Of a stretch of 64,000 bases of DNA, positions 19,243-28,674 are shown in pieces. How positions within the stretch are numbered: position 1 is the stretch's first letter; each line of letters begins with the position of its first letter. This DNA is from Egibacteraceae bacterium (lineage in GTDB: Bacteria; Actinomycetota; Nitriliruptoria; Euzebyales; Egibacteraceae): the NCBI GenBank assembly GCA_030446745.1, contig JAUJMS010000001.1, positions 163,107 through 227,106 of the forward strand, in the 5' to 3' direction. The notes beneath the pieces are model-generated. The model was not told the DNA's origin and made no database searches. It saw nothing but the letters and a program-made list of their open reading frames with translations. A program made the translations under genes and the position numbers.

Positions 19243-20886
19243 ATGACTGCTGCCGGGGCGCTTGCGGGCGGGCGTGAACGTCGCTTCGACCTCGTCGTCG
19301 TGGGTGCGGGGGTGGCCGGTTTCGTCGCGGCCCTCGACCTCGTCGCGGCGGTGCCGTCGGCTCGGGTTGCCGTGGTCGACAAAGGCGCCATCGGCACCTC
19401 CGGGTCGACGCCCCTCGCGCAGGGCGGCATGGCCGCGGCCGTCGCCGCGGACGACTCCCCCGCGCTGCACGCCGAGGACACCGTGCGCGCCGGCGACGGC
19501 TTGTGCGACCCACGCGCGGTGGCAGTGATGGTGAGTGAAGGCCCGGCTCGCGTCGCTGACCTCGTCGCCCGCGGTGCGGTGTTCGACCGCCACGTCGACG
19601 GCACGCTCGACGTCGCGCGCGAGGGCGGCCAACGCGTCGCGCGCAGCGTCCGTGCCGCCGACGCGACCGGCGCGGAGATCTTCCGCGTCCTGCGGGCCGC
19701 GGCCGGCCCGTCGGTGACCCGGGTCCAGGGGGCGGCGTGCGGGCTGGCGACGGCCGGCGACGACGGGCACGCCGCCGGGGTGTGGGTGTTGCTCGACGAC
19801 GTCGACGCCTCGCCGGCCGGCGCCCCCCAGTCGGCGGGACTCGCGCTGCTGCGCGCCCCGGCGGTGCTGCTGGCGACCGGCGGCTGCGGCGGCCTGTACG
19901 CGGCGACGACCAACCCCGACGGCGCGACGGCCGACGGCGTCGCGTTGGCCTACCGGGCGGGCGCCGTGCTCGTCGACCTCGAGTTCGTGCAGTTCCATCC
20001 GACCGGGCTGCGTGTCGACCACCCGGGCGGCTTCCAGCGCCTGCTGCTGACCGAGGCGCTGCGCGGCGCCGGGGCGCGCCTGGTCGACGCCGACGGTCGG
20101 CGGTTCATGCCGCAACGCCACCCGGATGCCGAGCTGGCGCCGCGCCACATCGTCACCAAGGGGATCCTCGACCAGCCCGGCGGCGCGTGGCTCGACGCGA
20201 CCGGGATCCCTGCGGCCACGCTGGCCGCCGAGTTCCCGACGGTTGCGGCGGGCGTGGCGCGCCACGGCTTCGACCTCGCGCGTGAACCGGTACCCGTCGA
20301 GCCGGTGCAGCACTACATGATCGGCGGCGTGGCGACCGACCTCGACGGTCGCACGTCCGGGCCGGGGCTGTACGCCGCCGGTTAGGTCGCGTGCACCGGC
20401 GTCCACGGTGCCAACCGCATGGCCGGCAACTCGCTGCTGCAGGCGTGCGTGTTCGGCTCGCGCGCCGCCGCCGCGGTGGCGGCGGCACGCGCGACCGCGG
20501 CCCGGCGCGCGGACGCGGGGCGCGACGGCGACCTGACCCCGCCCGACCTGGGCAACGCACCGCGTGCCGCCGCGGACGCCGTGCGCGCGGACCTGCGCGT
20601 CGCCATGTCCGCCGGCGCGGGACCCATCCGCAGCGCCGATGGGCTCGACGCCGCCGACAAGGCGCTGGACGGCGTCGACGCGTCGCTTGGCGACGTGTCG
20701 GCGGCGACGCGCGACGACCTCGAGCTGCACCACGCCGCCGCGGTGGCGCGGTTGCTCGTGCGCAGCGCCCGCCTGCGCGACGAGTCGCGCGGAGCGCACT
20801 GGCGCGACGACGCGCCGGATCGCGCCGCGCGGTGGGACGGCGTGCGGCTGCGCGTCCAGGTGACCGCCCAAGCGCCACGGCGATGA
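19243..20886 (+). pseudogene. nadB: L-aspartate oxidase, interrupted by in-frame TAG at 20383-20385
   Basis: FDLVVVGAGVAG...QGGMAAAV...FVQFHPTGL...[37 protein letters not shown]...; same frame on both sides of the stop. Confidence 0.9.
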
Positions 20887-21377
20887 GACCGCGGCGGATC
20901 GCTCCTGGGCCGGGGCAGGAGTCGGTGTGGGACTACCCGCGCCCCCCGCGGGTCCAGCCGGCGGCGCGGCGCGTGCGCGTGGTGCTCGGCGGCGTGACGA
21001 TCGTGGACACCGACCGGGCCGTGCGCGTACTCGAGACGAGCCATCCGCCCGTCTACTACCTGCCGGTCGCGGCGCTGCGCGACTGCCGCATCACGCCGGC
21101 GGGGCGGATGACGCACTGCGAGTTCAAGGGGCGCGCGCACTACTACACGGTGACGGCCGGCAGCCCGCCAGCGAGCGCGACGGTCTGGGGCTACCCGCAG
21201 CCCGCCCCCGGCTACGAGTCGCTCGACGGTTACCTCGCGGTGTACCCGTCGCAGGTCGATGCGTGCTACGTCGGCGACGAGCGCGTCGACGCCCAGGACG
21301 GCGACTTCTACGGCGGCTGGATCACCAGCGACGTCGTCGGCCCGTTCAAGGGCGGCGCTGGCACGTGGGGCTGGTGA
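20883..21377 (+). CDS. DUF427-domain protein
   Basis: ESVWDYPRPPRVQPAARRVRVVLGGVTIVDTDRAVRVLETSHPPVYYLP...CEFKGRAHYY...GGWIT. Confidence 0.82.
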   Translation: MRPRRIAPGPGQESVWDYPRPPRVQPAARRVRVVLGGVTIVDTDRAVRVLETSHPPVYYLPVAALRDCRITPAGRMTHCEFKGRAHYYTVTAGSPPASATVWGYPQPAPGYESLDGYLAVYPSQVDACYVGDERVDAQDGDFYGGWITSDVVGPFKGGAGTWGW

Positions 21378-21420
21378 CGCGGCCGGCGAACCCTGGTGCA
21401 CTACGCTGCCGCGAGCGCCC

Positions 21421-22599
21421 GTGACATGGGGAGCGACCGTGCTGCGAACCGACCTGCCCGACCACCGCCGCGCCAGCGAGGCGGACGTGTTGGCCGCGCT
21501 GCGCGAGCGCGATCCCCTCGCGCTCGCCGAGGTCTACCACCGCACCATCCCGGCGGCACATGCCGCCGCGCGTCGCCTGCTGTCAGGCTCGGCGGAGGTC
21601 GAGGCGCTGCTGCGAGCGGTCTACAGCGAGCTGTGGCAGTCGCCGCCCGGCACCGCGGCGCTCGAAGGCTGGGTCCGCCAGCGATGTTTCGAGCTGGCGT
21701 CGGAAGACCTGCGCGAACGCGGCGCGGCGCCGGCGTCCCCGTCGCTGGCCACGCTGCTCGCTGACCTGCCGACGCCCGAGGTGCGCTACCTCGACGCCGC
21801 GGAGCGCGTCCTCGCCGACCTCGACGAGCACTGTCGCCGTGCGCTGCTGCTCGCCCACGACGCCGGCGTCGCCACCGTGCAGCAGGACGGACACGACCCG
21901 GCCGCCGCGCTGATCGCGGCGCTGACGGCGCTCGCCGGCCCCGACCCGGCCGGCGACGACGGTGCGGCGCACGGTTGCGACGACGTCGCGTCGCTCGGCG
22001 ACTGGGTCTTCGGCCTGCTCGACCCCGACCGCGCCGCCGACATCGCCGCAACGGTTGCGACACGCCCCGAGTGCGCCGCACTGGTTAAGACGTTGCGGCG
22101 CGGGCGCCGGCGTCTGGAGGGCCTGCCGCCGACGCCGGACATGGGCCAGCGCGTCCTGGTCGTCGTCCTCGCCGGCGCACCGCCCACCGCCGCGCCCGCG
22201 GCCGCGTCGGGTCCCGCGCCGACGGCTGCCGTCGCCGCGCCGGGGCTGCCGTCGGCGCTCGATGAGCCCGACCCGGCGCCCGGCGCGCAACCCGACCTCC
22301 AGCCCCAGTACGACGAGGACACGGGTGATCTGTCGGCGGCCGTGCCCGCGGCTGCCGCCGACGACGAGGCCGCCGCGTACGCGGCGCTTGCGGAACTCGA
22401 CGAGGAACGCCTCGACGACGCGGCCGACCTCGCCGACGACGAGGACGGCTTCGACGGTGACGAGCCCGACGGGGGCAGGCGGTCCTTCGGTCGGCGCCTC
22501 GTCGCTTTCCTGCTCGGCGTGTTGTTCGTCGCGGCCGGCGTCGCGTTGGGCCTGTTCCTCGGCTACACCTACATGCCGCGGCTGTTCGACCTGTTCTGA
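21421..22599 (+). CDS. Sigma-70-like / anti-sigma-like fusion with acidic linker and C-terminal TM helix
   Basis: N-term LAALRERDPLALAEVYHRTIPAAHAAARRLLSGSAEVEALLRAVYSELWQSP (ECF region 2-like); middle LGDWVFGLLDPDRAADIAATVATRPECAALVKTLRRGRRRL (anti-sigma-like); C-term FLLGVLFVAAGVALGLFLGYTYM. Confidence 0.55.
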   Translation: MTWGATVLRTDLPDHRRASEADVLAALRERDPLALAEVYHRTIPAAHAAARRLLSGSAEVEALLRAVYSELWQSPPGTAALEGWVRQRCFELASEDLRERGAAPASPSLATLLADLPTPEVRYLDAAERVLADLDEHCRRALLLAHDAGVATVQQDGHDPAAALIAALTALAGPDPAGDDGAAHGCDDVASLGDWVFGLLDPDRAADIAATVATRPECAALVKTLRRGRRRLEGLPPTPDMGQRVLVVVLAGAPPTAAPAAASGPAPTAAVAAPGLPSALDEPDPAPGAQPDLQPQYDEDTGDLSAAVPAAAADDEAAAYAALAELDEERLDDAADLADDEDGFDGDEPDGGRRSFGRRLVAFLLGVLFVAAGVALGLFLGYTYMPRLFDLF

Positions 22600-22606
22600 C
22601 CCGCGC

Positions 22607-23368
22607 TCACGCCCTGCTGTAGCCGAGCCGCCGGGACACGTCGAGCGCGAACGAGCGCACCCGCGGGCCGAGCGTGGCCGGGTCGGGCAGACGCGGCGAC
22701 GGCGCGACGATGCCCAGACTCGCGATGGGCCGGGCGCTGCGGTCGAGGATCGCGGCGGCAACGCCGACCGCGCCACGCTCCAGCTCGTCGGCAGACAGCG
22801 CGAAGCCGCGGGTACGGGTGGCGGTCAGCTCGCTGGCGAGCAGCGGCTGCCGGGCGATGAATGCGTCGCGATCGGGACCTTCGAGGTGGGCGAGCAGCGC
22901 CCGCCCGTGGGCGCCGACGGCCAGTGGATGGCGGAAGCCGACGTGGTAGCCGACGCGGACGAACAGTCCGGGTGGCTCGACCCGGTCGACGACGACGACG
23001 TCGGTGCGGTCGCGCACCGCCAGACAGACGGCTTCGTGGACGGCGTCGACGAGCGCGCGCATCACCGGCAGCGTGAGGCGACGAACTTCCAGACCCCGGC
23101 TGGCGCGTGCGCCGAGCTCGACGAGCGCCACGCCGAGCTGGAAGCGGCGGCTGCCCGGATCGCGCACGACGAAGCCCTCGTCACCGAGTGTGTCGAGCAG
23201 GCGGTACAGCACCGCGCGGTCGAGCCTCGTCGCGGTCGACAACTCGGCGACCGTCGCTCCGTCGGCGGTCGTGCCCAGGAACTGCAGCACGGCGAGCCCG
23301 CGGGAGAGGGTGCGTGAGCCGGACGAACCACCCGACGCCGACGCGCCGTCCTGCGACCCGGTGGGCAC
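22607..23368 (-). CDS. IclR-family transcriptional regulator
   Basis: RTLSRGLAVLQFLGTTADGATVAELSTATRLDRAVLYRLLDTLGDEGFV...AVGAHGRALLA. Confidence 0.88.
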   Translation of the reverse strand: MPTGSQDGASASGGSSGSRTLSRGLAVLQFLGTTADGATVAELSTATRLDRAVLYRLLDTLGDEGFVVRDPGSRRFQLGVALVELGARASRGLEVRRLTLPVMRALVDAVHEAVCLAVRDRTDVVVVDRVEPPGLFVRVGYHVGFRHPLAVGAHGRALLAHLEGPDRDAFIARQPLLASELTATRTRGFALSADELERGAVGVAAAILDRSARPIASLGIVAPSPRLPDPATLGPRVRSFALDVSRRLGYSRA

Positions 23369-23531
23369 GCCGGTCCCCTTGCCGAAAAGCCTCGCGCCGG
23401 GCCGCTGTCCGGTGCCGCCAACGAGGCCCGGGCGTCCCCGCGTACGCCGCGGCCAGTCTGTCGCCGGAGGGAAGCTCGCGTCAAGGGCCGCTGCTAGCCT
23501 TGCCAGCCCGGGCCCAGATCAGGAGTCTGCC

Positions 23532-24137
23532 GTGACGAGCTTGCGACGCGACGTGCCCACCGCCGCGGAGGGGGAAGGCCCCGACCCGCTGGAGCGGATG
23601 GTCGAGTCAAGCGTCTTCAAGAAGCTGTACGACAACCGCATCCTGTACCTGCGCGGACCGATCGAGGACACGGTCGCCGACACCCTCGTCGCGCAGATGA
23701 TGTCGTTGGACGCCGACTCGGCGAAGGACATCACGCTCTACATCAACAGCCCCGGCGGGATCGTCAGCGGCATGTTCGCGATCTACGACGTCATGCACCT
23801 GATGAACAGCAAGGTCAACACCGTGTGTGTCGGGATGGCGGCGTCGGCGGCAGCGTTCCTGCTCGCGACCGCCAGCGGCAGCCGCGCGGCGACACCCAAC
23901 GCGCGGATCATGTTCCACCAACCGCTCGGTGGGGCGCGGGGGCAGGCGGTCGACATCCAGATCCAGGCCCAGCAGATCGCCTACCTGCGCGAACGGCTCA
24001 ACGAGATCCTCGCCGAGCGCACCGGCCAGCCGCTGGACCGCATCCGCAAGGACACCGACCGCGACTTCTGGCTGTCGTCGCAGGAAGCGGTCGAGTACGG
24101 CGCGATCGACGAGGTCCGCTCGCGCGGCGGCGTCTGA
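23532..24137 (+). CDS. clpP: ATP-dependent Clp protease proteolytic subunit
   Basis: RILYLRGPIEDTVADTLVAQMMSLDADSAKDITLYINSPGGIVSGMFAIYDVM...CVGMAASAAAFLLA...IMFHQPLGG. Confidence 0.93.
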   Translation: MTSLRRDVPTAAEGEGPDPLERMVESSVFKKLYDNRILYLRGPIEDTVADTLVAQMMSLDADSAKDITLYINSPGGIVSGMFAIYDVMHLMNSKVNTVCVGMAASAAAFLLATASGSRAATPNARIMFHQPLGGARGQAVDIQIQAQQIAYLRERLNEILAERTGQPLDRIRKDTDRDFWLSSQEAVEYGAIDEVRSRGGV

Positions 24138-24157
24138 CGGTCGGCGCCCGACCGGCG

Positions 24158-26410
24158 TCAGGCCTCGACGCCGGGACGCCTGACGACGTCCTGGCGCACG
24201 ATCACCCGCGCGCGTTGCCGCAGCAGGCGGTCGAGCAGCGCCACCTCGGCGGGGATCGGCAGCCGGCGCACGTCGTACGCCTGGCGCGTCACGAGGGCGA
24301 TCCGGTCGAGCAGCTCGAGCAGCTGGTGCTCGGCACCGTGCAGCACGACCTCCATGACGGCCAGGCGCTGGCTGACGGCAGCTTCAGCCTGCGCACGCAG
24401 CGGAGCACCGAACTTCGCATGAAGCCGGTCGACGCGCGGCAGTGGCCCCGGAAAGCGGCCGGACGACGCGGGACCGTCGTGGGAATCGGGCTCGGCCGAC
24501 CACCAGCGCGCCCACGACGCGTCGATGAGGTCGAGCGCACGCAGCACCACCGACGGCTCGACGAGCCCGAGCGACACGGTGCGGTCGCGGCCCGCGCCCG
24601 CCGTCCACGTCGTGACCGCCGTGTCGTCGCCGACGCCGTGGACGGCGGCGTAGGCGGCGTGGCGCTTCGCCATCGCCATCAGCTGCGCGGCACCGTCGCG
24701 AGCCCAGTCCAGGTAGCGGTGACCCGCCGGCGGCTCGCCGAACAGGTCGACGGCGCCCATGGAGAGCGCGATTTGGTCGCACAGATAGTCAAAGGCGTGC
24801 AGCCGTAGCTCCGTGCGCAAGAACGGCATAACCTCGCTCTCGAAGCTGCCGACGACGCCCGCGACAAGCTGCTCGTAGCCGCGCGGTGGCACGACCAGGA
24901 CGAAGTCGTCGCCGCCGACGTGGGCGGCGGCGCCCCCCGCGACGCCGCCGACGACGCCGGTCAGGCAGCGGCCCAGCGCGCGGATCGTCTCGTCACCGAG
25001 CGCGAAACCGCCGAGCTCGTTGATGCGGCGGAACGAGTCGACGTCGAGGAACACGACCGTGGCCGCCTCGCCGACGTCGAGCCGCCGCCCGAGCTCCGCC
25101 TCCAGCCATGCGTGTCCGTTCATCCCGGTCAGGGGATTGAGCTGGGAGTCGCTGCGGACCTCGCCGAGCGTGCGCACGATGTCGCGGACGTCGACCAGGC
25201 CGGTCAGCCGACCCCGCAGGTCCGACACGACCACGTCGTCGGCGACCTCGTCGGGGCGCCGCGCGGACAGGATCGCGGCGACTTCGACGATGTCGAGGCC
25301 GGCGCTGACGGTCAGCTGGTGGTGCTCGGCGACCTCGCCGACGGGGCGTGCGGCATGGCGCGCCCAGCCGTCGGGTCCGGCGAGCAGTCGCTCCAGCGAT
25401 CGACGGGTCACCAGCGCGCCGACGCGGTCGCGGGCGGTGACGAGCAGAGTCTGCAGCGACGGGTTGCGGCGGAACCGCTCGTAGACGTCACCGACCGGCG
25501 TCGCCGGGTCCTCCAGCGCCGGCTGGCGTACCAGTTCATCGACCGTGACCTGCGGTGCGCCGAGGCGCAGGCGCTGGGCCGCCGCGGCGATCATGCGCCG
25601 CGCCGGGGCCGACGGCGTGACGAGACCTTCGATCGAGGGTCGGGCGAGGAAGTATCCCTGGCCCGCCTCCACACCGAGGCCCGCGAGGCTCGCCAGCTCG
25701 CCCTCGGTCTCGATGCCCTCGGCGACGAGTCGCGACCCGATCTGGCGCGCGAAGCGGACCATCGCCTCGATGAACGCCTGGCGGGCGCCGTCGGTGTCCA
25801 CGGAGCTGATGAGGTCGCGGTCGATCTTGATGTAGTTGGGTCGCAGTCGCGTGATGACGCGGAACGACGCGTGGCCGGCACCGGCGTCGTCGACGGCGAC
25901 GCCGATCCCCAGGCGCCGCAGCCGCTGGACACGCCGGGTCAGCGCGGCGAGGTCGTCGACCTCCTCGGACTCGGTCACCTCGATGACGAGGTCGGAGGCG
26001 GGGATGCCGTGCGCCTCGGCGAGGTCGAGCAGCTCGCCCACGTCGAAGTCACCGTCGACGAGGGTCAGCGGGCTCGCGTTGACGAACAGCTTCACCGGCG
26101 GGGTCGTGGGCGCCCGCCGGTGCGGGCGAGCGCCGTTCGCCGCCGCGATCCCACGGATCGCCGCGCAGAACGCCGATCGTTCGCCGGCCAGCCGAAGCCC
26201 CGCCTCCTCCAGGACGCGGAAGAACTCGGCGGGTCCGGCCACGGTGGGATGGCGCGGTCGCGCGAGGGCCTCGTACGCGATCACCGATCCTGACCCGAGG
26301 TGGACGATCGGCTGGTAGGCCATGTCCAGCCCCGCGTCGAGCAGCGCGAACCCCGGGGGTGCGCAGGGGGCGGCGACCACGACGGGGAAAGGGGAAGGGT
26401 CCGCGGCCAT
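24158..26410 (-). CDS. EAL-CBS-GGDEF (GGDDF) c-di-GMP signalling protein
   Basis: MAYQPIVHLGSGSVIAYEALARPR (EAL), tandem CBS-like middle, VVFLDVDSFRRINELGG...AHVGGDDFVLVV (GGDDF). Confidence 0.85.
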   Translation of the reverse strand: MAADPSPFPVVVAAPCAPPGFALLDAGLDMAYQPIVHLGSGSVIAYEALARPRHPTVAGPAEFFRVLEEAGLRLAGERSAFCAAIRGIAAANGARPHRRAPTTPPVKLFVNASPLTLVDGDFDVGELLDLAEAHGIPASDLVIEVTESEEVDDLAALTRRVQRLRRLGIGVAVDDAGAGHASFRVITRLRPNYIKIDRDLISSVDTDGARQAFIEAMVRFARQIGSRLVAEGIETEGELASLAGLGVEAGQGYFLARPSIEGLVTPSAPARRMIAAAAQRLRLGAPQVTVDELVRQPALEDPATPVGDVYERFRRNPSLQTLLVTARDRVGALVTRRSLERLLAGPDGWARHAARPVGEVAEHHQLTVSAGLDIVEVAAILSARRPDEVADDVVVSDLRGRLTGLVDVRDIVRTLGEVRSDSQLNPLTGMNGHAWLEAELGRRLDVGEAATVVFLDVDSFRRINELGGFALGDETIRALGRCLTGVVGGVAGGAAAHVGGDDFVLVVPPRGYEQLVAGVVGSFESEVMPFLRTELRLHAFDYLCDQIALSMGAVDLFGEPPAGHRYLDWARDGAAQLMAMAKRHAAYAAVHGVGDDTAVTTWTAGAGRDRTVSLGLVEPSVVLRALDLIDASWARWWSAEPDSHDGPASSGRFPGPLPRVDRLHAKFGAPLRAQAEAAVSQRLAVMEVVLHGAEHQLLELLDRIALVTRQAYDVRRLPIPAEVALLDRLLRQRARVIVRQDVVRRPGVEA

Positions 26411-26447
26411 ATGCGCAGGTGTTCGGCACGCCCCCGTACCGACTTGA

Positions 26448-27953
26448 TCACCGAGCGTTGTCGACGTCAGGAGGGTCGCCGAGGAGACGAGCCGCCCCGG
26501 TGGCGGGATCGGCGACAAGCACACGGTGGTTGCCGGTGTCCACGACGACGACCTTGCCGTCGAGCCAGGCGACGGCCTCCGGCTCGCGCAACGCGGCGGC
26601 GCCCCGCAGGTCGACGGGTACCTCGCAGCGGTGCTCGAGGCGCGCCAGCGCCGCGTCGAACGGCGTGCCGTCGCCGAACAGCGTGGTGACGGCGCCCGTG
26701 GCCACCTCGACCGTCTTGACCTTGTGGTTGAGGGTGTCGGCGAGCAGCAGGGTGCCCGGCTCGCCCGCGGCGACGCCGACCGGGTGCTGCAGCCGCACGT
26801 CGTCGCCGACGCCGTCGCGGTCCCCGAACGCGAACAGGTCGCCCCCGGCGATGGTGGAAACCCGACCCGCGGCGACGCGGCGCACCGACGACGTCTCGCT
26901 GTCGGCGACGTACAGGGCGGAGTCCTCGCCGGTGCCCCACGCCAGGCCTGACGGCTGACCGAACGCCGCGGCCTCGAGCATCCCGTCGACGCGGGCCTCG
27001 CGCCCGCTGCCGGCGTAGCGCGCGGCCACGCCGTCGGCGACCGTCCACAGCTGGTGGCTGCCCGCCATCGCCACGACGACGCGACCGTCGGGCTCGACCG
27101 CGACGTCCCACGGTGACCGCAGCGCCGTGGCGAGCGCCGGTCCGCCGGCGATCGCGCCGCGCCCGCGCCGCCCGGTCCCCGCGAGCGTCCGCACGGTGCC
27201 GCTGCGCAGGTCGACCGCGCGCACGGCGTGGTTGCCGGTGTCGGCGACGACGAGGGTCCGACCGGCGACGGTCACGCCGTGCGGGTAGGTGAACCGCGCG
27301 GCGGCCGTGCCGTCGACCAGTCCGGGCGCCCCGCAGCCGAAGCGCCGCAGCTCACGCCCGCCGGCGTCGTAGGCGACGACCTGGTGGTGGCCGGTGTCGG
27401 CGACGTAGACGGTCGCACCGTCGACGGCGATGCCGCCCGGGTACGCGAGGCCGCCGGGCGCAGGCCGCTCGGGCGCGAGCGGCAGCGGCGCGTCGCGCGT
27501 CAGGGAGCGTTGGCGGTCCAGGATCTCTCGGAGCGTCGCGAGCAGCGGCTCGCGGTCCGGTTCGCCGCCGGCGGCCCCGACGATGACGCCGTCGGCGCCG
27601 ACGACGACGAGCGTCGGCCACGCCCGCACGCCGTACTCGCTCCAGATCCGATGCCCGGCGTCGACGACGACCGGGTGGGTCACCCCGTGGCGCAGCACCG
27701 CCTCACGCACGAGGTCGGCGTCGCCCTCGGTCGGGAACTTCGGGGAGTGCACACCGACGACGACGACGGGCTCGTCGGCCAGTTCCTGCTCGACCGCCGC
27801 CAGCACGGGCAGCGTATGGAGGCAGTTGACTCAGGCGTAGGTCCAGAAGTCGAGGACCACGACCTTGCCGCGCAGGTCCGCCGCGGTCAGCGGCCGCAGC
27901 ACGTTGAGCCAGACCGCGTCGGTCGGCAGGGCGGGAGCGTGGATGGTCACCAT
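26448..27953 (-). CDS. NHLRC2-like thioredoxin-fold/NHL-repeat protein; candidate selenoprotein with in-frame TGA (27831-27833) at the first Cys of CxxC
   Basis: MVTIHAPALPTDAVWLNVLRPLTAADLRGKVVVLDFWTYA-TGA-VNCLHTLPVLAAVEQELADEPVVVVGVHSPKFPTEGDADLVREAVLRHGVTHPVVVDAGHRIWSEYGVRAWPTLVVV..., then NHL repeats; same frame on both sides of the TGA. Confidence 0.85.
27795..27814 (-). promoter_or_regulatory. Candidate bacterial SECIS hairpin
   Basis: CGCUGCC-CGUGCU-GGCGGCG: 7-bp stem (one U-G), 6-nt loop with G at loop position 2; loop begins 23 nt after the TGA. Confidence 0.45.
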
Positions 27954-27963
27954 GGGCGCAACG

Positions 27964-28635
27964 CTACGTGCCGGCGGCCGACGCCGGGGCGCCGGCGGCG
28001 ACCGCGCGCCGGTATTCCTCGACGCTCGGGCCGCCCAGCGCCGCGAGCCGGCGGTTGACGTAGGCATAGGTCGCGACGAGCAGCACGGCGAACACCGGCC
28101 AGCCGCTGACGATGCGCGCCACCGCGAGCCAGCCGACCTCGCCACGCACGACGAGCAGGTACTGCACGCCCGCCTTGGCCAGGTACACGATCGCCCAGAC
28201 CCACGTGATCTCGCTGTAGGCGGGGCGCACCTGGTCGTGCCAGTACCAGCCCAGCGGCCAGCGGTAGATCGCCGCGCTGGTCAACGCGATCGCCGGGCGG
28301 CGCGCGAAGACGCTGACGACGGACACGACGCCCAGGACGGCGTTGCTGACGATGCCCGGCAGGAAGTAGGCCTCCGCCTCGCCGGCCCACACGGCGAAGG
28401 CCACGGCGAGCACGACGCCACCGAGGCCGGACGCGGCGTAGAGCAGGCGTTGGCGCCGCGCGAGCCGCACGGCGACGAGCAGCACCGACAGCCCGAGCGA
28501 GACGGCGGCCGCGATCGTCAGCCCCCCGGCGGCGTTGGCGACGACGAACACGAGCGGCGGCGCGACGGTGTCGAGCAGGACGCCGCGGTTGGTGAGCAGG
28601 TCGCGCGCGGAGTACCGCCGCTGCGGTGTCGTCAT
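27964..28635 (-). CDS. DUF3159-family membrane protein
   Basis: Multi-TM; LTNRGVLLDTVAPPLVFVVANAAGGL...RWPLGWYWHDQVRPAYSEITWVWAIVYLAKAGVQYLL. Confidence 0.75.
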   Translation of the reverse strand: MTTPQRRYSARDLLTNRGVLLDTVAPPLVFVVANAAGGLTIAAAVSLGLSVLLVAVRLARRQRLLYAASGLGGVVLAVAFAVWAGEAEAYFLPGIVSNAVLGVVSVVSVFARRPAIALTSAAIYRWPLGWYWHDQVRPAYSEITWVWAIVYLAKAGVQYLLVVRGEVGWLAVARIVSGWPVFAVLLVATYAYVNRRLAALGGPSVEEYRRAVAAGAPASAAGT

Positions 28636-28674
28636 GACCGCAACGCTAGCCGCGATCCGCATTCCGAACGTGGG

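Noticed and set aside
17244-19277. 677-aa plus-strand ORF antisense to ftsH
   Set aside because: Codon-bias artefact opposite an unambiguous FtsH.
20383-20385. TAG in nadB as a recoded (e.g. pyrrolysine) codon
   Set aside because: No Pyl machinery or structural context; the position is normally Glu, so a point mutation or error is far more likely.
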